From Streptomyces sp. (GTDB lineage: Bacteria; Actinomycetota; Actinomycetes; Streptomycetales; Streptomycetaceae), in contig JABFVM010000349.1 in assembly GCA_013362785.1 (NCBI GenBank), positions 1 through 55,625 of the forward strand: a stretch of 55,625 nucleotides of DNA. The letters run 5' to 3'. Shown here one piece after another: positions 27,141 through 35,150 of the stretch. The translations under genes and the position numbers were made by a program. The notes beneath the pieces are model-generated. The model did not search any database. It worked only from the letters and a program-made list of their open reading frames with translations, and was not told the DNA's origin. Position 1 is the stretch's first letter. Every line of letters begins with the position of its first letter.

Positions 27141-28124
27141 TCAGTGGGCCCCGTCGAGCCGGGCCCGCTGCTCCTGGGTCAGCTCCAGGTCGACGGCGGC
27201 CAGGTTCTCCTCCAGCTGGGCCACCGACGACATGCCGACGAGCGGGACGACCGGCAGCTCACCGCCGATCTGCCAGGCCAGCACGACCTGGTTGACGGTC
27301 GCGCCGGTCTCCCCGGCCACCTCGCGCAGGGCCGCCAGGCGGGCCGGGGTGCCGGGGTGGTCATAGTCCGAGGGCAGCCGGTCCGGGCGGACGTAGGCGC
27401 CCTTCAGCAGCGGCGAGTAGGCGACCAGGGTCAGGCCCGGCTCGGCGCGCAGGTAGCCGAGCAGATCGGGGCCCGCGTGGCCGAGGCTGCCGTCGGGGAA
27501 GAGATCGCCGGGCATGTCGGTGCGGGGCCTGAGATGGCTGTGGGCATACTGCAGGACCTCGTAGCCGGGCAGTCCGTCCGCCGCGGCGATCGCGCGGGCC
27601 CGCTCCACCCGCCAGACGGCGTGGTTGCTGACGCCGAGCAGGCCGACGGTGCCCTCGGCGACGAGTTCGGCGAATCCCTCGACGGTCTCCTTCAGGGGGA
27701 CCCGGTGGTCCTCGATGTGGGCGTAGAGCAGGTCGAGTTTCGCCACGCCGAGCCGTTCCCGGCTGCGCTCGGCGGACTCGCGGATCACCTTCGCCGACAG
27801 GCCCTCCGGGTTGTCGACGTAGCCGGTGCCGGGGGCCAGGGGGCGGGCGCCGAGCTTGGTCGCGATGACGATCTCGTCGCCGATGCCGCGGCTGCGCCGC
27901 CAACGGCCGAGCAACTCCTCGCTCTGGCCGCCCTGGCCGCCGTCCTCCCAGAAGGCGTAGTTGTCGGACGTGTCGATGAAGTTCCCGCCGGCCTCGACGT
28001 AGCGGTCGAGTACGGCGAACGACGTCTCCTCGTCGGTCCGCGAGCCGAACAGCATCGCGCCCAGCGCGAGCACGCTCACCTCACGGCGGTGGTCCGGGGC
28101 TGTGCCGATGGTGCGGTACTTCAT
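27141..28124 (-). CDS. Aldo/keto reductase
   Basis: A 327-residue NADPH-dependent reductase of aldehydes or ketones. The catalytic tetrad is visible: the Asp and Tyr in FIDTSDNYAFWEDGGQ, the Lys in VIATKLGARP, and a His in LLYAHIEDHR. GVSNHAVWRVERA and the C-terminal QIGGELPVVPLVGMSSVAQLEENL (NADPH phosphate site) are standard for the YajO/AKR12-13-like groups. GGGAGGGG precedes the ATG. Its promoter holds a MerR-type palindrome (28178-28195), suggesting induction by electrophile or aldehyde stress. It is probably unrelated to the polysaccharide genes. Confidence 0.92.
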   Translation of the reverse strand: MKYRTIGTAPDHRREVSVLALGAMLFGSRTDEETSFAVLDRYVEAGGNFIDTSDNYAFWEDGGQGGQSEELLGRWRRSRGIGDEIVIATKLGARPLAPGTGYVDNPEGLSAKVIRESAERSRERLGVAKLDLLYAHIEDHRVPLKETVEGFAELVAEGTVGLLGVSNHAVWRVERARAIAAADGLPGYEVLQYAHSHLRPRTDMPGDLFPDGSLGHAGPDLLGYLRAEPGLTLVAYSPLLKGAYVRPDRLPSDYDHPGTPARLAALREVAGETGATVNQVVLAWQIGGELPVVPLVGMSSVAQLEENLAAVDLELTQEQRARLDGAH

Positions 28125-28177
28125 GGTGAACCCCTCCCGTACGTGCCCTCCTGCGGGGCACGCACGGGAGTCTTCAT

Positions 28178-28195
28178 CTTGAAGAGCACTTCAAG
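28178..28195 (-). promoter_or_regulatory. MerR-type operator within the aldo/keto reductase promoter
   Basis: Perfect inverted repeat CTTGAAG-N4-CTTCAAG (on the minus strand CTTGAAGTGCTCTTCAAG). A -35 TTGACT (28199-28194, minus strand) overlaps its upstream edge, with a poor -10 at 19-base spacing. A palindrome inside an over-long spacer is the signature of MerR activators; the sequence resembles the CTTGGAGT-ACTCCAAG boxes of the NmlR/AdhR aldehyde-stress regulators. No merR gene is in the window. Confidence 0.65.
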
Positions 28196-28235
28196 TCAAG
28201 GGAGTTCGGGGCATCTGGCCCTTCACTTCGCGCCT

Positions 28236-28898
28236 TCACTTCGCGAACGGCCCGTCCAGTGCCGCCCACTGCAGCAGCATGATGGTCTTCGCGTCGGCGA
28301 TCTCGCCGGTGCGGATCATCTCCAGGGCCCTGCGGAAGGGCAGTTCGACGATCTCGATGTCCTCGCCCTCCTCGTCCAGGCCGCCACCCTCGTGCGTGCG
28401 CGTGGAAGGGCCGTAGGCGGCGGCGTAGAAACTGACGCGTTCGGTGACCGAGCCCGGGCTCATATAGACGTCGAAGACGTGCCGGACCTCGCCGATGGTG
28501 TGCCCGGTCTCCTCCACGACCTCGCGCCGCACGGCGATCTCCGGGTGCTCGTCATCGTCGTCGAGCAGACCGCCCGGTGTCTCGACGAGCATGCCGTCGG
28601 GGTGTCCGTTGACGTAGACGGGGAAGCGGAACTGGCGGGTGAGCAGCACGGTTTCGCGTTCGGCGTCGTACAGCAGCATGGTCGCCCCGTTGCCGCGGTC
28701 GTGCGTCTCGCGCTCCTGGGTGCTCCAACTGCCGTCGGCGTGCCGGAAGTCGAAGGTGGTGGTGCGCTCGACGTACCAGTGGCTGGACAGCAGCCGCACG
28801 TCCAGCACCTTCACCCGGGGGTTGCCGGTCAGGTCCCGCCCGGTCCGGTCGAGTCCGGTACGGCCGCGGCGGTCGGGGGTGTCGATACCGGCGGTCAT
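28236..28898 (-). CDS. NUDIX hydrolase (NudK/ADP-ribose pyrophosphatase-like)
   Basis: A 220-residue NUDIX enzyme. The box GGLLDDDDEHPEIAVRREVVEETG matches GX5EX7REUXEEXGU with a one-residue length deviation in the first spacer. It is followed by MSPGSVTERVSFYAA, typical of GDP-mannose/ADP-sugar pyrophosphatases of the NudK group. The N-terminal part VKVLDVRLLSSHWYVERTTTFDFRHADGSW also fits NudK. A long open frame extends upstream of the ATG at 28898 but is antisense-like low-complexity sequence. It lies between the two polysaccharide modules, so hydrolysis of a sugar nucleotide is possible, though general housekeeping is just as likely. Confidence 0.85.
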   Translation of the reverse strand: MTAGIDTPDRRGRTGLDRTGRDLTGNPRVKVLDVRLLSSHWYVERTTTFDFRHADGSWSTQERETHDRGNGATMLLYDAERETVLLTRQFRFPVYVNGHPDGMLVETPGGLLDDDDEHPEIAVRREVVEETGHTIGEVRHVFDVYMSPGSVTERVSFYAAAYGPSTRTHEGGGLDEEGEDIEIVELPFRRALEMIRTGEIADAKTIMLLQWAALDGPFAK

Positions 28899-28984
28899 CG
28901 GGAGACCGCCGTACGGAAGAGCAAGTTGGTCATGCCCGCTGTCTACCACCCCGGCACCGGGGACGGCACGACGGCGCCCTCGGC

Positions 28985-30256
28985 TCAGCCGCCCTGTGGA
29001 GAGCCGTTCGCCGCCAGTGCGGTGCTGATGCGGCGGGCGGCGAAGCCTGTGCCGCATACGAAGCGCAGGAGCGGGCCGAAGGTGGGGGCGGCGGCGAGGC
29101 CTGCGAAGTACAGGCCCGGTACGGAGGACTGGAAGTCCGCGGACAGCTGGGGCGCGCCGGCCAGTGGGGGCGGCTCCGGGGCGGACTTGCGTACCGCCCG
29201 GCGCACCTCCGCACTCAGCAGTTCCACCCGGTCGACGTCGACCAGGTATCCGGTCCCCGCTATGACGTGGTCGGCGTACAGGGTCTCCACGTCGCCGCCC
29301 GGGTTGCGTACCCGCAGCCGTACTCCGCCGTTCTCGCGCGCCGCCGAGTGCAGGCTGCGGCCGGACAGGACCGGAACCCGGCCCTGCACCCGCTCCCGCA
29401 GCCACCAGGCGCCGGACGGTCCGAGGACCGTACGCAGCAGGTGGGCCCGGATCCGGGCCGGCAGATGCCGGATGGCGGAGGGTCCGCGGCTGCAGACCAC
29501 CAGCGGCCATCCGGTGCCCATCGCGGCCTCCGGCCACAGCAGTCGGGCGTGCAGCGGACGGTCCTCCGCCCGGTCGGCCTCGGGGGGCGGGCCGAAGGAC
29601 GGACGGGTGCGGGCGACCACCGCGGGCTGGGCCCCGGCCTCGTTCAGCAGGGCGGAGGTCTCCAGGGCCGACTGACCGCCGCCGACGACGATGACACGCC
29701 GGCCCTCGAACACGGACAGGTCCGTGTGGTCCGCGGTGTGCGAGACGAGGCCGTCCTCCCGTAGCTCGGCCAGCTGGCTCGGAATGTACGCGAAGGGGTT
29801 GACTCCCGTGGCGACGACGACGGAGCGCGCGGTGAACTCGTCCCCGGAGTCCAGCGTCACCCGGTACCGGCCGGCACGGGAGCGATCGACATGGCGTACC
29901 CCGGTCCGTTCCAGCTCGGGGACGCAGTTCCGCTGGAACCAGAGCCCGTAGCGCACGAACTCGGACAGCGGCACCGGTTCCCGCTCGCGGCCCCGGTGAC
30001 GCCCTTCCTCGGCCCGGAAATCCCCGAGCCCGTGCCCGGGGGCGGGGGCGGAGATCGACGAGGCGAAGGGGGACGACTTGAGATACATCTCGCGCGGCAT
30101 GTGCGAGCACCAGCCCTCCATCGGCTCACCGAAGATCCGGTACGGCACTCGGCGGGCCCGGAGGTGGGCGGCGACGGAGAGCCCGTACGGGCCTGCGCCT
30201 ATCACGGCGACTTTGGTGTCTCCTGCTGACTTCATGGCGCTGGCCGACCTTCCCAT
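28985..30256 (-). CDS. FAD-dependent oxidoreductase/monooxygenase
   Basis: A 423-residue flavoprotein with two dinucleotide-binding sites: AVIGAGPYGLSVAAHL (FAD) near the N-terminus and VIVVGGGQSALETSALL (NADPH) in the middle, then HVIAGTGYLVDV and LYFAGLAAAPTFGPLLRFVCG near the end. The layout is like group B monooxygenases (lysine/ornithine N-hydroxylases and relatives). The ATG at 30256 has AAGAAG 6 bases upstream; MKSAG at 30235 is an alternative. Longer frames would cross the operator at 30293. It is divergent from the sugar transferase with a shared TetR-type operator, which ties it to polysaccharide production in an unknown role. Confidence 0.82.
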   Translation of the reverse strand: MGRSASAMKSAGDTKVAVIGAGPYGLSVAAHLRARRVPYRIFGEPMEGWCSHMPREMYLKSSPFASSISAPAPGHGLGDFRAEEGRHRGREREPVPLSEFVRYGLWFQRNCVPELERTGVRHVDRSRAGRYRVTLDSGDEFTARSVVVATGVNPFAYIPSQLAELREDGLVSHTADHTDLSVFEGRRVIVVGGGQSALETSALLNEAGAQPAVVARTRPSFGPPPEADRAEDRPLHARLLWPEAAMGTGWPLVVCSRGPSAIRHLPARIRAHLLRTVLGPSGAWWLRERVQGRVPVLSGRSLHSAARENGGVRLRVRNPGGDVETLYADHVIAGTGYLVDVDRVELLSAEVRRAVRKSAPEPPPLAGAPQLSADFQSSVPGLYFAGLAAAPTFGPLLRFVCGTGFAARRISTALAANGSPQGG

Positions 30257-30292
30257 CAGCGACTTCTTGACTACTGCCCCATTCCCGACGTA

Positions 30293-30317
30293 TGTATATA
30301 TACATCGTAAACGTACA
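30293..30317. promoter_or_regulatory. Divergent promoter with TetR-type operator
   Basis: The minus strand of 30311-30293 reads TTTACGATGTATATATACA, 17 of 19 identical to the site at 37343. The plus strand continues GTAAACGTACA to 30317, matching the right half of the tetR site, so two overlapping half-sets face both ways. The core TGTATATATACA (30293-30304) is a perfect 12-bp palindrome. It stands between the FAD oxidoreductase and sugar transferase starts in a strongly AT-rich island. Confidence 0.75.
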
Positions 30318-30331
30318 TATCCGGGCAATCA

Positions 30332-30373
30332 AGACCGGCCAAGCGAGACCGGCCAAGAGGTCAGGCCAAGAGG
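30332..30373. repeat. 14-bp tandem repeat in the leader of the sugar transferase gene
   Basis: Three consecutive 14-base units: AGACCGGCCAAGCG (30332), AGACCGGCCAAGAG (30346) and GTCAGGCCAAGAGG (30360). They end right at the ribosome-binding region of the GTG at 30388. A 14-base period also occurs in the other polysaccharide operon (17431-17515), with a different unit. Confidence 0.75.
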
Positions 30374-30387
30374 TGAGGTAGCGAGCC

Positions 30388-31803
30388 GTGGCCGTCGTAG
30401 AGGAATCGACCCGCGCCGGACCGGCGAGGACCGCGGAAGGGACGCGCAGGCGTCCGGGCCGCAGTTCCGCGCTGCCGGTCCTGCTCGCGGTCGACGCGCT
30501 CGCCGCGGCCCTCGCAGCGGGCGGGGTCCTGCTGCTCTCCCATCGCTGGTTCGTCCCGGCCGTGCTCGTCCCGCTGTGGCTGCTCTTTCTGACGTCACAA
30601 CGGATGTACGGGCCCGGTGCCCACGCGGACTGTCTCCGACCGGTGCTGCGGGCCACCTGTGCGGCCGCCGCCGCGGCCGGTACCGCCTGGCTGTTCGCAC
30701 CCCGCGACGACCTGCTGCACGACGCCCTGATCGCACTGCCCCTGGCCGCCGCGCTCACCCTCGGGCTGCGCCGGTACCGGCGGGCGAGGACGCGCTCCGG
30801 CTCGGGCCGGGGCGGGAACGCCGAACGGGTGCTGGTGCTCGGACCCGCCGACTCCGTCGCCGAGTTGCTCGCGGCACTCAAGAGGGGGCACTCCCCCGGT
30901 CCGCAGGTCGTCGCCGTCTGCCTCACCGGCCCGATGGCCTCCGGGAGCCATGCCGACGCGCCCGGAGAAGCCGTGGACCTGCTCAAGGCCGTACGGCGGT
31001 CCCGCTGCGACGCGGTCATCGCGCTGCCCGGCCCCGAGCTGGGCGCCGAAAGGCTGCGGCATCTGTCCTGGGAGCTGCGGGCGGCGGGCGTCGACCTGTT
31101 GCTCGCTCCGGTCCTCGCCGACGTCACGCCCGGGAGGCTGGCCGTGCGTCCGGTCGCCGGGGTGCCCCTGCTCCAGCTGCGCGCACCCAGGCTCTCCACG
31201 CGGTCCCGTGTCCCCAAGGAGCTGACCGACCGTCTGCTGGCCCTGCTGGGCATCCTGCTGCTGGCGCCGCTGATGGCGGCCATCGCCGTATGGGTACGGC
31301 TCGACAGCCCGGGACCCTCCTTCTTCCGGGAGCGCCGCATCGGACGCGACGGCCGGGAGTTCACCCTTCTCAAATTCCGGTCGATGCACCGTGGCGCGGA
31401 GCTGCTCAAGCCCGGCCTCGCCCACCTCAACCGCTACGGCTGCGACCGGTTCTTCAAGATCGCCGACGACCCGCGCGTCACCAGGGCGGGGTCCTTCCTG
31501 CGCTCGTCCTCACTGGACGAACTGCCGCAGCTGTTCAATGTGGTCGCGGGCCACATGTCCCTCGTCGGCCCGAGACCTCTGGTGAAGGACGAGGTCGCCC
31601 GGCTGAGCGAGGACGGCAGTCACCGCCTCCTCGTGAAGCCGGGGATGAGCGGATTGTGGCAGGTCAGCGGCCGTTCCTGCCTGCCCACCGACGAGCGGGA
31701 CCGGCTCGATGTGAGCTACGTCGAGAACTGGTCGCCCGCCCTGGACCTGTCCATCCTGCTGCGGACGCCGTCCGCGGTCGTGCGCCGGACCGGCGCCTGC
31801 TGA
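30388..31803 (+). CDS. Polyprenyl-phosphate sugar-1-phosphate transferase (exopolysaccharide priming)
   Basis: A 471-residue membrane enzyme that transfers a sugar 1-phosphate from a UDP-sugar to undecaprenyl phosphate, starting lipid-linked repeat-unit synthesis. The N-terminal part has about four hydrophobic segments and a soluble Rossmann-like domain (ERVLVLGPADSVAELL). The C-terminal bacterial sugar transferase domain (from about residue 275) has DSPGPSFFRERRIGRDG, FTLLKFRSM, SLDELPQLFNVVAGHMSLVG and KPGMSGLWQVSGRS, all WbaP/CpsD hallmarks. It starts with GTG. It heads the rightward operon with the ATP-grasp and GT4 genes and is likely repressed through the operator at 30293. Confidence 0.92.
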   Translation: MAVVEESTRAGPARTAEGTRRRPGRSSALPVLLAVDALAAALAAGGVLLLSHRWFVPAVLVPLWLLFLTSQRMYGPGAHADCLRPVLRATCAAAAAAGTAWLFAPRDDLLHDALIALPLAAALTLGLRRYRRARTRSGSGRGGNAERVLVLGPADSVAELLAALKRGHSPGPQVVAVCLTGPMASGSHADAPGEAVDLLKAVRRSRCDAVIALPGPELGAERLRHLSWELRAAGVDLLLAPVLADVTPGRLAVRPVAGVPLLQLRAPRLSTRSRVPKELTDRLLALLGILLLAPLMAAIAVWVRLDSPGPSFFRERRIGRDGREFTLLKFRSMHRGAELLKPGLAHLNRYGCDRFFKIADDPRVTRAGSFLRSSSLDELPQLFNVVAGHMSLVGPRPLVKDEVARLSEDGSHRLLVKPGMSGLWQVSGRSCLPTDERDRLDVSYVENWSPALDLSILLRTPSAVVRRTGAC

Positions 31804-31816
31804 CCGGGAGCCCCGC

Positions 31817-33217
31817 ATGAGCGACTCCGTACCGGCCCTGCTCGTCAAGGTGGGGCGCTTCCCCCAACTCCACGGCGGACTCGGCGTGGTGCGCACCCTG
31901 GGGCGCATGGGCGTTCCGGCGTACGCCATGGTCGAGGACCGGTTCACCCCGGTCGCCCTCTCGCGCCACCTCGCCGGCCGCTTCGTCCGCCCGACGACCG
32001 GCGCCGAGGACACGTCCGAACTCGTCTCGCTCCTCCTCCGGACGGGCCGGGAGATCGGGCGCCCCACCGTGGCCGTGGCGGAGGGCGACGAGGCCGCCGT
32101 GCTGCTGGCGGAGAACGCCGACCGGCTGGCCGAGTGGTTCGTACTGCCTCCCGTGCCGCCGACGCTGCCCCGCAGGGTGGCCAGCAAGGAGGGACTGCAC
32201 CGGATCTGCGAGGAGCACGGGGTGCCCACACCGCGCACCCGATCGCCGGTCGACCGGGCCGAGCTGGTCGCCGTGAGCCGTGAGTGGGGCTTCCCTGTGG
32301 TCCTCAAGGACAGGGAGCCGTTCACCAAGCTGAACGACTCCGCGATGGGGCACACCACGGTCGTGCACGACGAGGAGGAGCTGCTCGCCCGGTGCGGGGC
32401 GGCCGAGTCTCCCTCCGTCATCGTGCAGGAGCACATCGCGCTCGACATCGCCGAAGAGTGGTTCACCCACCTCTACTGCGGCGCGGGCGGCATACCCCGG
32501 CTCGTCTTCACCGGGCACAAGTTCCGCTCCTGGCCGCCCAGGTCGGGCCTCACCACGCGGGCCTGGGCACGGCGCAACACCGTCCTCGCCACGCTGGCCG
32601 CCGAGTTGTGCCGGGCGATCGGCTACTGCGGGATCGCCGACCTCGACTGGCGGTTCGACCGGCGCGACGGCCGCTACAAGCTGATCGACTTCAATCCCCG
32701 GTTCGGACAGCAGTTCCGGCTCTTCAACACGGCGCAGGGACTGGACGTGGTCCGCGCGATGTACCTGGACCTGACGGAACGGCACATTTCGGAAGGGTCG
32801 CAGATACACGGCCGCGGCTTCATCGTCGGCAACCTGGACGCCGTGTCCGCCACGGTGACCGCCTGGCGCGACCGCCGCCTCCCGGCGCCACTGCCCCGGC
32901 GGAACCTCGAACGGGCCTGGGTGAGCCGGGACGATCCGGTACCGGCCGTCGCCGAGGCGGTGCGGTTCAGCGGAACGGTTGCCCGGCGGCTGACGAAGCC
33001 GTTGCGGTTGCGGATGGCCGGGAGCTGGGGCGGTCCTGGCAACACCGGCCCGCACGACGGCGACTCACCCGATACCGGCCCGCAGCACGCCGACTCACAC
33101 GAAACCATCCCGCACCGCGCTGACTCACACGAAACCGGCCCGAGCAACACCGGCCCGCACAAAGCCGGTTCCGCTCCGCTAGGTCCGCTCCTGCCGCGGA
33201 AGGGTGCCGCGCCGTGA
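31817..33217 (+). CDS. ATP-grasp ligase in the polysaccharide operon
   Basis: A 466-residue ATP-grasp protein (carboxylate-amine ligase type). The N-terminal part starts LVKVGRFPQLHGGLGVVRTLGRMG, and the ATP-binding core has FPVVLKDREPFTK, SVIVQEHIALD and LIDFNPRFGQQFRLF with the metal-binding Asp and Asn. Such ligases join a carboxylate to an amine. Between a sugar transferase and a GT4 it may attach an amino acid to an amino or uronic sugar, but no substrate can be read. The C-terminal 60 residues are low complexity with a 10-residue repeat. The stop overlaps the next start (GTGA). Confidence 0.8.
   Translation: MSDSVPALLVKVGRFPQLHGGLGVVRTLGRMGVPAYAMVEDRFTPVALSRHLAGRFVRPTTGAEDTSELVSLLLRTGREIGRPTVAVAEGDEAAVLLAENADRLAEWFVLPPVPPTLPRRVASKEGLHRICEEHGVPTPRTRSPVDRAELVAVSREWGFPVVLKDREPFTKLNDSAMGHTTVVHDEEELLARCGAAESPSVIVQEHIALDIAEEWFTHLYCGAGGIPRLVFTGHKFRSWPPRSGLTTRAWARRNTVLATLAAELCRAIGYCGIADLDWRFDRRDGRYKLIDFNPRFGQQFRLFNTAQGLDVVRAMYLDLTERHISEGSQIHGRGFIVGNLDAVSATVTAWRDRRLPAPLPRRNLERAWVSRDDPVPAVAEAVRFSGTVARRLTKPLRLRMAGSWGGPGNTGPHDGDSPDTGPQHADSHETIPHRADSHETGPSNTGPHKAGSAPLGPLLPRKGAAP
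33059..33148 (+). repeat. 30-bp (10-residue) tandem repeat in the ATP-grasp C-terminus
   Basis: Three in-frame 30-base units encode GDSPDTGPQH, ADSHETIPHR and ADSHETGPSN. They are flanked by partial units (NTGPHD before, TGPHKA after). The period is a multiple of three, so copy-number change would keep the frame. The tail is His/Asp/Ser/Pro-rich and probably disordered. Confidence 0.85.
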
Positions 33218-34464
33218 GGCGGACCATCCTGCACATCGCGCAGTCGAGCGAGGCGGGCGTCGCCCGGGTGGTCATGGACCTGGCCGCCGGGCAGTGCGCG
33301 AGGGGCGACCAGGTGATCGTGGCCTGCCCGGTCGCCGGCACGCTGTGGTGGGCGGCCGGGCGGCGCGGGGCCCGAGTGGTGCGGTGGGATGCCGTGCGCT
33401 CCCCCGGTCCGGCGCTGCCGCGCGAGGTCGCCGGAGTGCGGCGCATCGTGGACTCGGTACGTCCGGACGTGGTGCACCTGCACAGCGCGAAGGCGGGACT
33501 CGCGGGCCGGCTGGCGATCCGCGGGCGGTTGCCGACCGTCTATCAGCCGCATGCCTGGTCGTTCGACGCCGTGTCCGCCGCCGCCCTGCGGAGGGCCACG
33601 GTGCGGTGGGAGAGGTCGGGAGCGCGCTGGGCGCATCAGGTGGTGTGCGTGAGCGAGGGCGAGCGTGCCCACGGGGCGGCCGTCGGCATCCGGTCCCGGT
33701 ACACGGTCGTACGCAATGGGGTGGACCTCGACTGGCTGACCCCGCCGGAGGCGTCCTCGCGTGACGCAGCGCGGCAGCGGCTCGGGGTGTGCGGCACCGG
33801 TCCGCTGGCTGTCTGCGTGGCGCGGCTGTGCCGTCAGAAGGGGCAGGACGTGCTGCTCGACGCCTGGGCGGAGGTCGAGGAGCGGATACCGGGGGCGGGG
33901 CTGGTCCTGGTCGGGGGCGGGCCGGACCGTTCGGTTCTGGCGGCGCGGGCGTCGCCGTCCGTCGGGTTCGCCGGAGCCGTCGTAGACCCTCGTGACTGGT
34001 ATCTCGCGGCCGATCTCGTGGTCCTGGCCTCGCGCTGGGAAGCGGGGATGGCGCTCGCCCCGCTGGAAGCCATGGCCTGCTCGCGCCCCGTCGTCGTCAC
34101 CGATGTGCCGGGGGCGCGGGAGTTCCTGCCGCCCCGCCATGTGCCGTTCGCCGTCGTCCCGTTGGAGGACCCGGGTGCGCTGGCGGCCGCGATGGCCCGC
34201 CTGCTCGCCGATCCGCCGACCGGTCGGGCGCTCGGTGCGGAGGCGGGGGCGCACATCCGCCGCCATCACGACGTACGGCAGGTCGTGGAGCGGATGTACA
34301 CCGTGTACGACGATGCCCGCAGCGTCTGGGAGGCGGGCCTGCACGGCCGTCAGGACGAGCGGGAGCAGCGAGGCCGTCAGGGCCGTTGGGCGAAGCCGAT
34401 CAGTGAGTGCAGGGCGGGGCGCAGCAGGGGCACCGCCCCGGAGACTCGGCGGACGGCGGGGTAG
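33214..34464 (+). CDS. GT4 glycosyltransferase
   Basis: A 416-residue GT-B transferase. The N-terminal acceptor domain begins TILHIAQSSEAGVARVVMDLA and has VVHLHSAKAGLAGRLA. The donor domain has VVRNGVDLDWL, AVCVARLCRQKGQDVLLDAW, VLVGGGPDR and the ExxxxxE region WEAGMALAPLEAMACSRPVV, with both Glu residues in place. It presumably adds the second or a later sugar to the lipid-linked unit. It starts with GTG overlapping the ATP-grasp stop. The last 88 bases overlap the 3' end of the oppositely oriented deacetylase gene, and the C-terminal tail encoded there is low-complexity and basic. Confidence 0.88.
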   Translation: MRRTILHIAQSSEAGVARVVMDLAAGQCARGDQVIVACPVAGTLWWAAGRRGARVVRWDAVRSPGPALPREVAGVRRIVDSVRPDVVHLHSAKAGLAGRLAIRGRLPTVYQPHAWSFDAVSAAALRRATVRWERSGARWAHQVVCVSEGERAHGAAVGIRSRYTVVRNGVDLDWLTPPEASSRDAARQRLGVCGTGPLAVCVARLCRQKGQDVLLDAWAEVEERIPGAGLVLVGGGPDRSVLAARASPSVGFAGAVVDPRDWYLAADLVVLASRWEAGMALAPLEAMACSRPVVVTDVPGAREFLPPRHVPFAVVPLEDPGALAAAMARLLADPPTGRALGAEAGAHIRRHHDVRQVVERMYTVYDDARSVWEAGLHGRQDEREQRGRQGRWAKPISECRAGRSRGTAPETRRTAG

Positions 34465-35150
34465 CCGCGCCAGGTCTTCAGACGGAAGGTCGCGTCGATC
34501 TCGGTGGCGTTGATGTCGACGCGCGGGATGGCGTAGCGCCCGGCGCCGTCGTGCACGCTGAACGCGACCTCGAACCCGGCTTCGGCCGCTGCTCTGCGGG
34601 CGGCGGGGTCGTGCGTTCCGTAGGGGTAGGCGAACGCGCGGGCACGTCTGCCGGTGATGTCGGCCAGGGCCGCGGCGGCATCCCGGAGATTGCGGACGAG
34701 GGTGCCGGGCTCGGCGTTGGCGAGGTCGCCGTGGTCCCATCCGTGGCATTCGACATCCAGTCCCGCGTCGGCCAGCGCGCGCACACCGTCGGCGTCCAGC
34801 AGCGGTTCGTCGGGCATCTCGGCCATCCATGCGGAGGTGCCGCCGAGTACGCCGCTGAGCACGAACGCGGTGGCGGGGACGCCCAGTTCCCGCAGGACCG
34901 GCACCCCCTCGTCCAGCAGGCCCTGGTATCCGTCGTCGAAGGTCACCAGCACGCTGCGCCGGGGGAAGTCGCCGCGCAGGTAGCGGCGGAGCGTCAGGGG
35001 GGTCCAGCCCCGGTCGAGCAGCAGGCGCAGTTGCCGGTGGAGCGTGTCCGGCGGGACGAACAGGCAGAACGGGTCCTGGCTCGCGGAGCGCAGGCCGACA
35101 CCGTGGTACATCAGCACCAGCGGTTGCCTGGGGGTGATGGGGTAAGTCAT
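34377..35150 (-). CDS. Polysaccharide deacetylase (NodB domain)
   Basis: A 257-residue carbohydrate esterase 4-type protein without a clear signal peptide. LVLMYHGVG is at the N-terminus, motif 1 is VTFDDGYQG (Asp pair), motif 2 CHGWDHGDL (H-x3-H metal site) and motif 3-like FAYPYGTHD. It should remove N- or O-acetyl groups from a polysaccharide or lipid-linked sugar. The ATG overlaps the stop of the GT4-GT2 gene (ATGA), so it shares the promoter at 37343. Its 3' end overlaps the converging GT4 gene. Confidence 0.88.
   Translation of the reverse strand: MTYPITPRQPLVLMYHGVGLRSASQDPFCLFVPPDTLHRQLRLLLDRGWTPLTLRRYLRGDFPRRSVLVTFDDGYQGLLDEGVPVLRELGVPATAFVLSGVLGGTSAWMAEMPDEPLLDADGVRALADAGLDVECHGWDHGDLANAEPGTLVRNLRDAAAALADITGRRARAFAYPYGTHDPAARRAAAEAGFEVAFSVHDGAGRYAIPRVDINATEIDATFRLKTWRGYPAVRRVSGAVPLLRPALHSLIGFAQRP

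Noticed and set aside
26850..29675. A long plus-strand open frame opposite the DUF427, aldo/keto reductase, NUDIX and FAD genes.
   Set aside because: Four recognisable genes lie on the other strand, and the frame contains no family motif.
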